Origin: Mycobacterium sp. 236(2023)
Lineage (GTDB): Bacteria; Actinomycetota; Actinomycetes; Mycobacteriales; Mycobacteriaceae
Assembly: GCF_029623955.1 (NCBI RefSeq)
Contig: NZ_JARSBP010000007.1
Span: 62,001-126,000 of the forward strand
DNA: 64,000 nt
Direction of reading: 5' to 3'
Shown here: piece by piece, positions 1-9,059 of the stretch
Layout: every line of letters begins with the position of its first letter
How positions within the stretch are numbered: the first letter of the stretch is position 1
Position numbers and translations under genes: made by a program
Notes under the pieces: model-generated
Database searches by the model: none
What the model was told of the DNA's origin: nothing
Seen by the model: the letters and a program-made list of their open reading frames with translations, nothing else

Positions 1-945
1 GTCAATCGATCGATGGTTGCCCTCGCCTTCATCTTCACGATGGGCGGGACCCTCGTGGTCGCTGTTTACAGATGGACTGCCGACTTCCCCGTCCTTTTGG
101 GTGTCGTTGCGGGCGCTATCACGCTGCTGTTTGGTGTGCCGTTCGCGGTCGGCAATGGGCTGGCTCCACGATTGCGACCGATTCGCGATCTCGCTGCCGG
201 CGCCGACCGCGTCGCCGCCGGTGATTACAGTCAGCGGTTGCCCGTGGGTCAGGATGATGACTTGGGTGTGCTAGCGGCAGCGTTCAACAGGATGCAGGCC
301 GGACTCGCTGAGCGACAACGTCTTCGGTCGGCGTTCGGAAGTTACGTTGATCCCGCCTTGGCGGCACGGCTCCTCGAACAGGGTGACGAGGTGTTTTCTG
401 GAGAGCGCCGCGAGGTGACGCTGATGTTCCTTGATGTGCGTGACTTCACTCCGTTCGCCGAGGCCAACACCGCCGAGGACACCGTCGCCCGCCTCAACGA
501 TTTGTTCTCCGTCGTCGTGCCTGCCGTCGTCGACGCCGGCGGTCACCTCAACAAATTCCTGGGTGACGGCGCGATGGCCGTGTTCGGCGCACCAAATCAC
601 GTGCCTCAGCATGCCGACGCCGCCGTGTCGGCCGCTGTCACGATCCACGCGCGTGTCGCCGAGCGCTTTGATGGCGACGTTCGTATCGGCATCGGTATTA
701 ACACCGGTGTGGTAATCGCGGGAACCATTGGTGCCGCGGGCCATCTGGAATACGCGTTGATTGGCGATACGACAAACGTCGCCGCGCGCGTCGAGCAATT
801 AACCAAGATCACCGGGGACCCGATACTCCTCACAGGCATGTGTGTCGATGCCCTGTCGTCGCGACCGTCGGGTCTTGTCGACCGCGGCGCGCATGCGCTC
901 AAGGGGAAGTCCGCATCGACACGAATTTACGGTCTCACACCGTGA
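1..945 (+). CDS. HAMP-domain class III adenylate/guanylate cyclase, 5' end outside window
   Basis: Membrane-linked nucleotide cyclase making a cyclic nucleotide signal from ATP or GTP. The frame is open to the first base, so the listed ATG at 13 need not be the start; mycobacterial HAMP cyclases usually carry several more membrane helices in front. Counting from ATG 13: a membrane segment near residues 26-48, a HAMP linker about 51-102, then the cyclase domain. Metal-binding Asp141 and Asp185, substrate-specifying Lys181 and Asp252, and the transition-state pair Asn255 and Arg259 (in GDTTNVAAR) are all present, so it looks active and ATP-specific. It faces the EccA gene convergently and shows no link to the secretion locus. 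Confidence 0.9.
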   Translation, partial: VNRSMVALAFIFTMGGTLVVAVYRWTADFPVLLGVVAGAITLLFGVPFAVGNGLAPRLRPIRDLAAGADRVAAGDYSQRLPVGQDDDLGVLAAAFNRMQAGLAERQRLRSAFGSYVDPALAARLLEQGDEVFSGERREVTLMFLDVRDFTPFAEANTAEDTVARLNDLFSVVVPAVVDAGGHLNKFLGDGAMAVFGAPNHVPQHADAAVSAAVTIHARVAERFDGDVRIGIGINTGVVIAGTIGAAGHLEYALIGDTTNVAARVEQLTKITGDPILLTGMCVDALSSRPSGLVDRGAHALKGKSASTRIYGLTP

Positions 946-1019
946 CCGGGCCCAGACGAACTGTTCGTACCCCTCCGACGACGGATCGACAACGACTGAC
1001 TGACGAGGTTGTCGAATAA

Positions 1020-1045
1020 CTCAGGCAACAGGAACGTTGCCTGAG
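1020..1045. terminator. Hairpin between convergent genes
   Basis: A perfect 10-bp inverted repeat (CTCAGGCAAC / GTTGCCTGAG, loop AGGAAC) lies 75 bases after the cyclase stop and before the end of the oppositely oriented EccA gene. There is no U-run, which is common in mycobacterial terminators. Probably serves the cyclase gene, perhaps both. The remaining 187 bases to 1232 show nothing I can name. Confidence 0.5.
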
Positions 1046-1232
1046 CCCTTCGCATCATCCTGCTCTCGCGCCTCCGATTCATCTAACCGTCTCGGCAGCG
1101 GCGCGTCGCTCCGTGATTTTCTCCCACTGCACGCGCGCGGCGCTACGTCCCCCGAAGATCGTGCACTCGAGAATGTGGAAACCGCGTCCGTAAGCGTGCC
1201 CCGCTGACCCCGCGGTTCGGATCGCCACTCCC

Positions 1233-2987
1233 CTACTGCTGAGCCGACGCCAATGCCCTGCGCATGTCGTCGTCGTTGACGATCAGCACCGAAGGGTCGC
1301 TCTGGGCAAGCTCGGAGAGCTGCGCGGGCGGCATGGTGTGCAACCGCCGGGCACGTTCACGCTTGCACGCGATGATGACTTTGCGGGCGAATCGACCGTT
1401 GCCGGCGATGTCGAGTGCGGTGCCGGAATTGACTGGGGTGGAACGCAATCGGTCGGCTTCGGCTTCCAGCAGTGGCCAGGCCTGTTCGGCGATGGCGATC
1501 TTCTCTTTGGCGGCGATGTGGCGTCCGATCTGGACCATTTCGGCGGGGGTGTAGCTGTCGAAGGACAGGGTGAAGTGGAAGCGGGAGGCGAGGCCGGGGT
1601 TGGCGGCCATGAAGCGGCGCATCTCGGCGGGGTAGCCGGCGACGATGACGACGAGTTGGTCGCGGAAGTCTTCCATGTATTTGAGCAGGGTGTTGATGGC
1701 GTCTTTGCCGAAGGAGTGGCCTTCGGTTTCGGGCACCAGCCGGTAGGCCTCGTCGATGAACAGCACACCGCCGAGGGCTTCTTCGCAGACTTCTTTCATG
1801 CGTTGCGCGGTTTGGGAGACGTAGCCGACGACGAGGTCTTCTTCGGTGACTTCCATGACGTCGGGGCGCTGAATCTTGCCGAGCCCGAACAGGATTTCGG
1901 CGACGATGCGGGCGAAGCTGGTTTTGGCGGTGCCGGGTGGCCCTTCGAGCACCATGTGGTTTTCGTTGGTTGTCGAGGTTTCTTCGCCTTGGGCGGCAAG
2001 GAGTTGGTCGATCTGAATCTCGGTGCGCCACACCGCGATCTGCTCTTTTGGGCCTTCGAGGCCGATAAGTTCGTCGAGGCGGGCTTGGGCGGTGGCCAGC
2101 ACGTCCCGCTGCTGTTCGGCCAGGGCCGCGGCGTCGCGCTGGGCGCGGCTGGTTTCGGTGGCGGGGTTCCATTTGTCAGTGCGGGTGGCGATGGTGTCGG
2201 GGTCGGTGACGATGAGCCGGTAGCCGGGGTTGTCGAGTGCTTCCCGGGCGGGCGGTGCTATGTGCCCGTCGACGACGGCGGCGTGGAACGCGGCGCGGGC
2301 GGCTTCTTCGTCGCCGAGTTCACGTAGGCACCAGCCTTTGGTGAGGGCGGCGTCGGCGGTGATGTACGGGTTGTCGGTCTGGATGCGGTCGAGAAGGTCC
2401 AGCCCGTGCTGGAACTGCCCGAGGGTGGCGGCTCCGATGGCGGTCATGGCGTGGATGGCAGCGGTGACGGGGTCGAGGACGTAGGTGGCGTGCGCGGGCG
2501 GGGTGACCGCGGTCGCGGCGAGCAGATCGGGCCAGCGCCGGGTGCAATGGTAGAGGCTGGCGAGCATGAACTGCTGCCACTGGGCGGCTTGGGTGTCTTC
2601 GGCGATGATCGGGTCGGCCAGGGTCCGGTCGGCGTCGTCGTAGTGGCCCGCGGTGATCTGTGCCGCGGCGAGGGCCAACCCGATGGTGGCGCGCGACCAC
2701 ACCGGCACAGTCAGATAAAGCGGGGCCGATACCTGGGCGAAGAGTTCGCCGTCGGCGAGTCCGATGCGCCGGGTTTCGCGGTAGAGCGCGCGGGAGTGTT
2801 CGTGGGCGCCGGCGACGGTGTCGAGGTCGTGGTCGCCGCAGGCCATGCGGCCGAGCCAGGCGTCGGACATGGTGGGGTTGTCGCGGGTGACCTGGGCGAA
2901 GATGGCGCGCGCACGGCTCTGGTCACCCACGCGGTAGTGCTCGATCGCGGTGTCGAAGGCGCGGCGCTGCTCGGTCGGCGAGGTCAT
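1233..2987 (-). CDS. eccA: EccA-type AAA+ ATPase of the ESX system
   Basis: Cytosolic AAA+ ATPase of type VII secretion, thought to act with EspG on PE/PPE substrates. 584 residues, the usual EccA size: an N-terminal helical TPR-like half (about 1-280) and a C-terminal AAA domain with Walker A GPPGTAKT near residue 347, Walker B GVLFIDEAY and a conserved arginine region after LASRFHFTLSF. It is the last gene of the minus-strand T4SS operon, 16 bases after the VirB6-like gene, and is about 14 kb from the rest of the ESX core. That placement means it is probably transcribed with the conjugation channel rather than with the other ecc genes. Confidence 0.93.
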   Translation of the reverse strand: MTSPTEQRRAFDTAIEHYRVGDQSRARAIFAQVTRDNPTMSDAWLGRMACGDHDLDTVAGAHEHSRALYRETRRIGLADGELFAQVSAPLYLTVPVWSRATIGLALAAAQITAGHYDDADRTLADPIIAEDTQAAQWQQFMLASLYHCTRRWPDLLAATAVTPPAHATYVLDPVTAAIHAMTAIGAATLGQFQHGLDLLDRIQTDNPYITADAALTKGWCLRELGDEEAARAAFHAAVVDGHIAPPAREALDNPGYRLIVTDPDTIATRTDKWNPATETSRAQRDAAALAEQQRDVLATAQARLDELIGLEGPKEQIAVWRTEIQIDQLLAAQGEETSTTNENHMVLEGPPGTAKTSFARIVAEILFGLGKIQRPDVMEVTEEDLVVGYVSQTAQRMKEVCEEALGGVLFIDEAYRLVPETEGHSFGKDAINTLLKYMEDFRDQLVVIVAGYPAEMRRFMAANPGLASRFHFTLSFDSYTPAEMVQIGRHIAAKEKIAIAEQAWPLLEAEADRLRSTPVNSGTALDIAGNGRFARKVIIACKRERARRLHTMPPAQLSELAQSDPSVLIVNDDDMRRALASAQQ

Positions 2988-3003
2988 CGGTGGCTTTCTG
3001 CGG

Positions 3004-4938
3004 TCACAGGTCGGTGTTGGGTTCGACGGTAGTCGGTCGCGGGGGTACCTCGTTCCACTGATTCGGGTCCGGAGGGACGGATTCGTCGTCGGGCGGCGGT
3101 TCCGGCAGGGGGACGTCGTGGTGGGATTCGATCATCGGAGGGACTTCCACGGGCAGGTCACCGGGGGCGCGACTGGGCGGCGGGTCGAGCCGGGGTGCTC
3201 GCTGCTGGCTGTGTCCCCGACGCGACACCGAGTCAACGGGTCCTTCCCCGCCGTCGCGTCGCTCCCCGATCGCCGGCACCCCGTCGGGGGTCGCTGGCCG
3301 GTCCCCGCTTGCCGCGGCGCGCCCACCACCTCCCTGCGGCGGCGCTGCGGATACCCCCGGAGCCGGGACCGCTGGCACGCTGACCGCCGGAATGCTGCCG
3401 ATTGGGTCGAAGCCGGGTTGCGGGGCGCCGTGGACGGCACTCGGTTCGGTGTTGTCCCAGGGCGCGTTCTCACCGGCACCGCGTCCTCGCCGCAGCAGCG
3501 ATTTGCCGCCGGCGGCCGCGGCGGCACCGGCCCCGCCGACGGCGGCGTGCAGCCCCATCCCGACGGCGACGCTGGCGGCCTGACTGAATACGCCCCGCCC
3601 GGCGGGTCGCCCGGCGAGGTCGGCGCGGATGTGGCGCAGCAGGATCAGTCCGACGAGCGCGACCCCGCCCATCATGAGCACGTGCGCGAATGGGTTGGTG
3701 CCGCCGAGCTCGGTCGGCAGCGGCGCGGACACCAGACGCTGAACCGCCAGGCCGATGACGCTGACGAACACGATGTAGATGAGCACTTCGATGCCGTGCC
3801 GGAAGAACTGCCACACCACGTCGGTCGCGCGGCGCTGCGGTGCGCCGGGCACCGCGCCGAGCCACAGGGTGGGCAGCAGGATCACCGTGGTCCAGATCGC
3901 GCGCACGGACACCCTCAGCACCGCCCACCCTGAGGCCACCATGAACATCGCCAGCAGGCTGGCCGCCGCGATCAGGATCAGCCCCACCCACGCGTTGGTG
4001 GCGTCGACGTGGGAGGCGTAGTTGACCGCGGCTCGGTCTCCGCATGCGGCCATCGCCCGGATCGGTGCGTTCGGGTCGCCGCCGCGCAGCGACGCCGACC
4101 AGGCCGGCCCGCAACCACCGACGTGGTCCACGACATGTCCGAAGTTCCACAGTTGCAACGGTTCCCGCACGGTGTGCGTGATCAGGCTGGCGGTCAGGGT
4201 ATCGACCTGGCCGCTGGTGCCGGCTCCGCCGAGGGTGCCGTTGTTGGTGGCCGCGGCGGCCACCGAGAAGCCAATGTTCCGTCCGAAGCTAAGCAGCCCG
4301 TCGGGCCCGTACATCAGCCCGGCGGGGTCGGCGAACACGGCGATCGACAGGGCGGGCAGGGTCAGCGCGATTCCGATCATGGTCCAGCCGCGGCCCACTT
4401 CCCCGCGTTTGGCGGTGGCGGCGCCGCAGAACACCCCGATCGGCACGGCGAGCAGCAGCACCCCCACGGTGGTGGCGACCTGGGTGACCGCCCCGGTGAC
4501 GGCGCGGGCGATCTCGCCGATGACGGTCAGCCAGTAGGTGCTGACGGTGAGCTTGAGCAGCCACAGCGCCAGCGCGACGATCCCGATGAACAGCCCGGCT
4601 TCGGCGGTCAGGATGTTGGCCGCCGCCGCACTGGTGGGGACGCGAGCCATGGTCGTCGCCAGCCAGGGCACCCACGTCCCCGGATCCCACTCGAGACCCT
4701 CTGGGGCGGTTCCTATTTGGTCGCGCAGCGAGGCGATCGCGAAGTAGTAGTCGCCGATTGGGACTCCGTAGCTGTCGCGCAGCCCGATCCAGTTGAGCAC
4801 CATGCCGTTGGTGGCGGCGGTGGCCTGCGGCGCCGCGCACACCGCGACCACGCACAGCGCGTGCAGCGCCGCCAGGGCCAGCAGGGGGCGGCCCAGCCGC
4901 GGGTGGGTGAGGTACCAGACGGTGAGCCGGGCGGTCAT
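3004..4938 (-). CDS. VirB6/TrbL-like polytopic T4SS membrane protein
   Basis: Large multispanning protein of the conjugation channel. 645 residues from ATG 4938, which overlaps the stop of the VirB4-like gene as ATGA; a longer in-frame start at 5046 would overlap that gene by over 100 bases and is rejected. I see an N-terminal hydrophobic segment, about six to seven further helices up to residue ~420, and a Pro-rich, charged C-terminal tail that is presumably cytosolic. No family motif is readable, so the VirB6-like call rests on topology, size and position beside VirB4. It is followed by eccA. Confidence 0.7.
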   Translation of the reverse strand: MTARLTVWYLTHPRLGRPLLALAALHALCVVAVCAAPQATAATNGMVLNWIGLRDSYGVPIGDYYFAIASLRDQIGTAPEGLEWDPGTWVPWLATTMARVPTSAAAANILTAEAGLFIGIVALALWLLKLTVSTYWLTVIGEIARAVTGAVTQVATTVGVLLLAVPIGVFCGAATAKRGEVGRGWTMIGIALTLPALSIAVFADPAGLMYGPDGLLSFGRNIGFSVAAAATNNGTLGGAGTSGQVDTLTASLITHTVREPLQLWNFGHVVDHVGGCGPAWSASLRGGDPNAPIRAMAACGDRAAVNYASHVDATNAWVGLILIAAASLLAMFMVASGWAVLRVSVRAIWTTVILLPTLWLGAVPGAPQRRATDVVWQFFRHGIEVLIYIVFVSVIGLAVQRLVSAPLPTELGGTNPFAHVLMMGGVALVGLILLRHIRADLAGRPAGRGVFSQAASVAVGMGLHAAVGGAGAAAAAGGKSLLRRGRGAGENAPWDNTEPSAVHGAPQPGFDPIGSIPAVSVPAVPAPGVSAAPPQGGGGRAAASGDRPATPDGVPAIGERRDGGEGPVDSVSRRGHSQQRAPRLDPPPSRAPGDLPVEVPPMIESHHDVPLPEPPPDDESVPPDPNQWNEVPPRPTTVEPNTDL

Positions 4939-7481
4939 TCCCGCGCCCACCGGCGCGGGTTCGTGTCCAGGGCGGAGGCCAGCGCCGCGGTCGGCGCCCC
5001 GAAGAGGCCGACCTTGCCGAAGCCGCCGAATTCGTCGAGGTACCACGCTTCGCCTTCACGACCGGGGATGACGCCCCCGTAGGCGGGGTCGATGGTGTCG
5101 TCGCCGTGGTCGACGAGGCGCACGGGACTGGTGTTCTCGACGTAGTTGCGGAGCAGTTCGGGGTGCCGGTCGAGGTCGCGTCCGCACCACAGCAGCGTGT
5201 CGCGGGCCAGTCCGGCGTCTTTGAACGCCAAACACAGCCGCTGGTCGATGAATTCGTCTTCGAGCACCGCGAAGTCTTTGATGGGGTGCTGGCTGATGCC
5301 GACGAACCCGGTCTGCGATTTGCGGCCCTGCCGGATGATGCGGTTGCAGCATTTCTGTCCGCCCGGTGAATTGGTCAGCGGGGCGGCCTCTTCCACCACC
5401 AGCACGTCGGGCTGGTGGGGGCGGCCGAAGAAGATGCTCTGCGCGAGATCGGCGGCCAGCCCGTAGATCGCGGCGCCGGCCCGCTGCCGCGGGGTGGTGC
5501 GGTCGTGCAGATGGGCGACGTATTCCTCATCGACAGACGGTAATTCGAGCCCGGCGGTGTTCCACACCACCACCTGCGCGGCGGTCAGGTCGGTGACGGG
5601 CAGCCGCTCATCGAACAGCGCCTGCAGGTGACGTTCGGTGCGCAGCCCGTCCAGCCCGACGAGTAGGTCGTCGTCGGCATGGTCGCGGCCGTCACGCAGG
5701 TCGCGCAGGAAGCCGATCAGGCGTGCCAGCGAGCCGATGCCGTGGGCGGCGCGGTGGTCGGCGGCCAGATGCGCGCGCAGGCGCGCGGCCTGGCGGCTCA
5801 TCGCCGCATAGCCCAGCAGTGGCAGCAGGTGGTCGACGGTGTGCTCGGCGGCGTCGGCGACGGCGAAGATGCGCAGCGGGTCGATACTCATCTGCGGGGC
5901 GGCGAGGTCGACGACCACCAGGTCGGCGCGGTCGGCCAGCGCACGCTGATGTTCACGTGGTGCCCCGGGATCGAAGATGTGCACGCCGGCGCCCAGCGCC
6001 AGCCACGACCGGATGAGCAACTTGCCGACATGGGATTTGCCGCGGCCCGGGGATCCACAGATCACCAGGTTGGCCGGATTGTCGCGGCCGGGCGCGCCGA
6101 GCAGATCCAGGAACACGACGTCGCGCAGCCCGGGGCTGCTCAGGTTCATCCCGAGCGGAACACCGGTGCGATTACCGAGCTGCGCGGCCAGCAGCGGAAC
6201 GAACTTCGCGAACCGTTCGGTGGTGCTGGGATTGCGGAACTCCCCCAGTGCCGCAATGTCTTCGGCGCCGGGGACGAACGCCCGCCACAGCGCGATCTGG
6301 CTGCCGCGCCAGCGGCGCGATCCGATGTTTTGTCGCCGGTAGGTGCGCGTCACCGCGCCGAGCGCATCGTTGACCGCGTCGGGGGCGGGCCCGGCCGCGG
6401 CGACGACGATGGCAGCGTTGACGCCGCGCTCGGCCGAGCCGCGTTTGAGCTCCGAGGCCAGCTCGCGTCCGGAGGCGAGTTTGCGGACCAGCTCGTCGTC
6501 GCTGTCGGCGTGGCGGCCGCGCTGCCGGTACTGGTCGCGGATGTTGGTGATCACGTTCTGCGCCACGGATACTGCTGCGTCGGCAGCGGTGAAGGTCAGG
6601 TGCATCGTCCAGTCCAGCACGGTGTCGGGGCTGGTGAGGTCATCGAGCACCTTGAAGATGGTGGAGCGCGGCCAGGCGATGCCGTTGTCGGGGAAGCTGT
6701 CGAGCGGGACGAACGCCTGGTAGCTGTCGGCGACGCCGTCACCGGCGTCACGGAAGGTGCGCAGGTAGATATCGGCGTCGGTGCGGGCGGCGCGCCACCG
6801 CCGGTCGCGCAGCGCGGCGGCTCCGGGATCCAGGCGGACCGGCGTGAACGCGGAGCCGGGCAGGCTGGCCTGCGGATCGTAGGTGGTGGCGGGCAGCGGG
6901 TGCGGCCAGGCGCCGCGGCTGGCTGTGTAGTTCCAGTGCCACCAGATCTGTTCTGCGCTGGCCGGTTTGGCAAAGAAGGCGGGTGGCAGCGCGGCCACCT
7001 TCTGAGTGGCACGACGGCGATACTCGGCCAGCGACGGCTCGGTGTCTTTGTCACGTCCGCGCACCGCGTCGAGAAGTCCGCGCCAGTTGCCGCCGGCGGT
7101 GTCATCGGAGTGGTCCAGCGGCACCGACAACCAGTAAATGCGGCGACGGGGACGGTGCGCGGCCAGGGTCGGCTCCCAGGTGCGGCAGTCGGCGATCCAT
7201 CCGGCAGCATCGGCGGTTCTCGTCTCCCCCGCGGCGAGTTGGGGGTGGCCGCAGAGCATGCGGCGCAGCACGGTGCGCGGCGACACGGGCACGGTGAGCC
7301 CGCTGATCGAAGAACCCGACGGCAGGGTGCGCCACAGTTCGGCGTGCTCGGCGGCCACGTTGTGCTGCCATTGCGAGGACAGGAACAGGAACGGCACTCC
7401 GGACAGTAGGTACTCGGCGTACATGCCGTTGTCGGTGAGGCGCAGATTCCCGACGACCAGCTGCGGTGCGAGCGAACGCAT
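4935..7481 (-). CDS. VirB4-like conjugation ATPase
   Basis: Energises assembly of the conjugation apparatus at the inner membrane face. 848 residues, with Walker A GSPGRGKS near residue 474 and a Walker B-like DVLVVEEAAPL near 690; the pairing of a long N-terminal region with a C-terminal P-loop domain fits VirB4/TraC proteins. The ATG starts one base after the stop of the upstream small membrane gene, and its own stop overlaps the next start as ATGA, so translation is coupled through the operon. It could be called a generic 'ATP-binding protein' by automatic tools. Confidence in the VirB4 class is good; the precise subfamily is not resolved. Confidence 0.85.
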   Translation of the reverse strand: MRSLAPQLVVGNLRLTDNGMYAEYLLSGVPFLFLSSQWQHNVAAEHAELWRTLPSGSSISGLTVPVSPRTVLRRMLCGHPQLAAGETRTADAAGWIADCRTWEPTLAAHRPRRRIYWLSVPLDHSDDTAGGNWRGLLDAVRGRDKDTEPSLAEYRRRATQKVAALPPAFFAKPASAEQIWWHWNYTASRGAWPHPLPATTYDPQASLPGSAFTPVRLDPGAAALRDRRWRAARTDADIYLRTFRDAGDGVADSYQAFVPLDSFPDNGIAWPRSTIFKVLDDLTSPDTVLDWTMHLTFTAADAAVSVAQNVITNIRDQYRQRGRHADSDDELVRKLASGRELASELKRGSAERGVNAAIVVAAAGPAPDAVNDALGAVTRTYRRQNIGSRRWRGSQIALWRAFVPGAEDIAALGEFRNPSTTERFAKFVPLLAAQLGNRTGVPLGMNLSSPGLRDVVFLDLLGAPGRDNPANLVICGSPGRGKSHVGKLLIRSWLALGAGVHIFDPGAPREHQRALADRADLVVVDLAAPQMSIDPLRIFAVADAAEHTVDHLLPLLGYAAMSRQAARLRAHLAADHRAAHGIGSLARLIGFLRDLRDGRDHADDDLLVGLDGLRTERHLQALFDERLPVTDLTAAQVVVWNTAGLELPSVDEEYVAHLHDRTTPRQRAGAAIYGLAADLAQSIFFGRPHQPDVLVVEEAAPLTNSPGGQKCCNRIIRQGRKSQTGFVGISQHPIKDFAVLEDEFIDQRLCLAFKDAGLARDTLLWCGRDLDRHPELLRNYVENTSPVRLVDHGDDTIDPAYGGVIPGREGEAWYLDEFGGFGKVGLFGAPTAALASALDTNPRRWARE

Positions 7482-7482
7482 C

Positions 7483-7827
7483 TCAGCGGTCGCGTGGGTG
7501 GGTCGACTGGACTGCGGGGCGCAGGTCGGCCAGCCACCACCGGGTGCGGGTGGCCAGCGACGGTCGGCTGGCGGGCAGCCGGGACAGCGCCCACACCGCT
7601 GCGACGGTGAGCAGGACCCCGACGATCAGGATGCGCAGGGCGTGGCCGCTCGTCAGATTCGCCGTGACGGCGGCGCCGGTGCCGATGAAGCCGAGAACCG
7701 CGGCGGCGGCATCGGGGGCGCGCCATTTTTCCTTGAACGGCAACGTGAATCCGTCGCCGGAGTCGCCGAGGTGGATGGCGACCGACCGCTGGTCGGAGTA
7801 GATCTTGGCGGGCGCGTCAGAGGTCAT
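7483..7827 (-). CDS. Small two-helix T4SS membrane protein, VirB3/PrgI-like
   Basis: 114 residues with a short cytosolic N-terminus and two adjacent membrane helices (about 38-82), followed by a basic tail. Size, topology and position directly before the VirB4-like ATPase match VirB3/PrgI-type partners of VirB4; the sequence alone does not prove it. One base separates its stop from the VirB4 start, and one base separates the upstream stop from its own ATG at 7827. Confidence 0.6.
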   Translation of the reverse strand: MTSDAPAKIYSDQRSVAIHLGDSGDGFTLPFKEKWRAPDAAAAVLGFIGTGAAVTANLTSGHALRILIVGVLLTVAAVWALSRLPASRPSLATRTRWWLADLRPAVQSTHPRDR

Positions 7828-7828
7828 G

Positions 7829-8122
7829 TCACTGCCCCCACGGGCTTTCCACCCGCACGGTGTTGCGGATGCCGTGGTCGTTGAATTCGCGGGTGACCAT
7901 CGCGGCGATACCGACCGACAGCAGGATCAGCACCGAGAAGATGATGGTGCCGATCTGGGCGGTGATGCCCGATCCCGCCCCTTCTTTGGCGTGGGTGCGG
8001 ATCGCGGAGAATGTGCCGATCACCAGGGCGATGGCGGCGAGGAAACCGATGGTGCCGAACGCCAGGTCGGTGCCGGAGCTGAACAGGCCGCTGGCGGCGA
8101 GAACAGTGCTGTGCTGGGTCAT
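7829..8122 (-). CDS. Small membrane protein, possible VirB2-like subunit
   Basis: 97 residues from ATG 8122, chosen because GGGAGGAG lies just ahead; an upstream TTG at 8134 would put that Shine-Dalgarno inside the gene. Two hydrophobic helices flank a short polar loop with charged residues, the layout of VirB2-type pilins and TcpD-like proteins. No conserved motif is visible, so the function is inferred from its place between the VirB8-like and VirB3-like genes. Confidence 0.5.
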   Translation of the reverse strand: MTQHSTVLAASGLFSSGTDLAFGTIGFLAAIALVIGTFSAIRTHAKEGAGSGITAQIGTIIFSVLILLSVGIAAMVTREFNDHGIRNTVRVESPWGQ

Positions 8123-8139
8123 GACTCCTCCCAAGGGTG

Positions 8140-9054
8140 TCAGTTGTGGGGCTGGGCGATGGGTGCGGGGTCGCCGTCCTCACCGATCTGAGGGGTGAGG
8201 TCGATGGCGGTGATCATCCAAGTGCCGCCGCTGTTTTCGACGGTCAGCGGATACACCAGGGTGACGGTGGCGAACTGCGAGGTCTGCGCCAGCACGGTGG
8301 CGAGGACGTGCAGTCGGGTGCCGGGGTCGGCAGTGTCGGGGACGGCGCGGTCGGCGGCGACGCTAGCAGGAACCGCGCTCTGGTACCCGCCGACCGGGGC
8401 GAGTCCGGATCCGGCGCGCACGTACCGGTCCAGCGGGGTCCCGGCAGTCAGGTAGGCGGTGGCGAATCCGCTGACGAGACCGTGGACTGGGTGGTTGACA
8501 CTCACGGTGTGCCGGTAGGCGACGCGGAAGTCGGCGCCCTCGCCGGGACCGTTGATCCGGGCGGGCAGGGTCAGGGCGCGCGGCTGGAAGTCCCACATCG
8601 CCACCGGCACCCGATAGAAGGATCGTATGGGCTCAGCGGACGCGTAGGGCCGTTCGGTCACCGACACGGTCGCCGCGTACAGGTCAGCCTCGGCGGTGCC
8701 GCCGGTGTGGATGACCGACACCACCTGCGGCGCGGTGACTACCGCCGCCGGTGTCGTGGGCAGGGCGATGCCGTTGTCGGGCAGCGTGATGAACCGGCTC
8801 AGACTGTCGGCGTGCTCGGCGGTGGCGGTCAGCCAACTGACGATGAAGTCGGAGGCGAACGCGCCGACCTGATCGCCGGTGTTGCCGACGCGCTGGGCGA
8901 TCGCCACAAAGTCGGGCCGGTCGGGGACGACGAACACTTTGACTGCGGCGGCGCCACCGAGTGCAGCCGCCAGACACACTGTGAGCGTGCCGATCTGACG
9001 AGCCATCGCGTGGCTGCGGTGCAGCCGCTGGGTCCAGGTGCGGGAGACGGGCAT
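8140..9054 (-). CDS. TcpC/VirB8-like conjugal transfer protein
   Basis: 304 residues: a basic cytosolic N-terminus, one membrane helix (about 22-44) and a large extracytoplasmic part with two related alpha/beta halves (about 60-170 and 185-295), as in TcpC of Gram-positive conjugation systems, which carries VirB8/NTF2-like folds. Probably a structural core of the channel outside the membrane. It starts 5 bases after the upstream stop and ends 17 bases before the next start. The TcpC-like assignment rests on topology and context together with the tail pattern ending in WMITAIDLTP. Confidence 0.75.
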   Translation of the reverse strand: MPVSRTWTQRLHRSHAMARQIGTLTVCLAAALGGAAAVKVFVVPDRPDFVAIAQRVGNTGDQVGAFASDFIVSWLTATAEHADSLSRFITLPDNGIALPTTPAAVVTAPQVVSVIHTGGTAEADLYAATVSVTERPYASAEPIRSFYRVPVAMWDFQPRALTLPARINGPGEGADFRVAYRHTVSVNHPVHGLVSGFATAYLTAGTPLDRYVRAGSGLAPVGGYQSAVPASVAADRAVPDTADPGTRLHVLATVLAQTSQFATVTLVYPLTVENSGGTWMITAIDLTPQIGEDGDPAPIAQPHN

Positions 9055-9059
9055 GGCGG

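Noticed and set aside
5679..7409. Long open frame on the plus strand opposite the VirB4-like gene
   Set aside because: Antisense to a gene with clear motifs; Gly/Arg/Val-rich composition typical of GC-driven shadow frames. The same holds for 1338-2327, 29240-30850 and 28593-30749.
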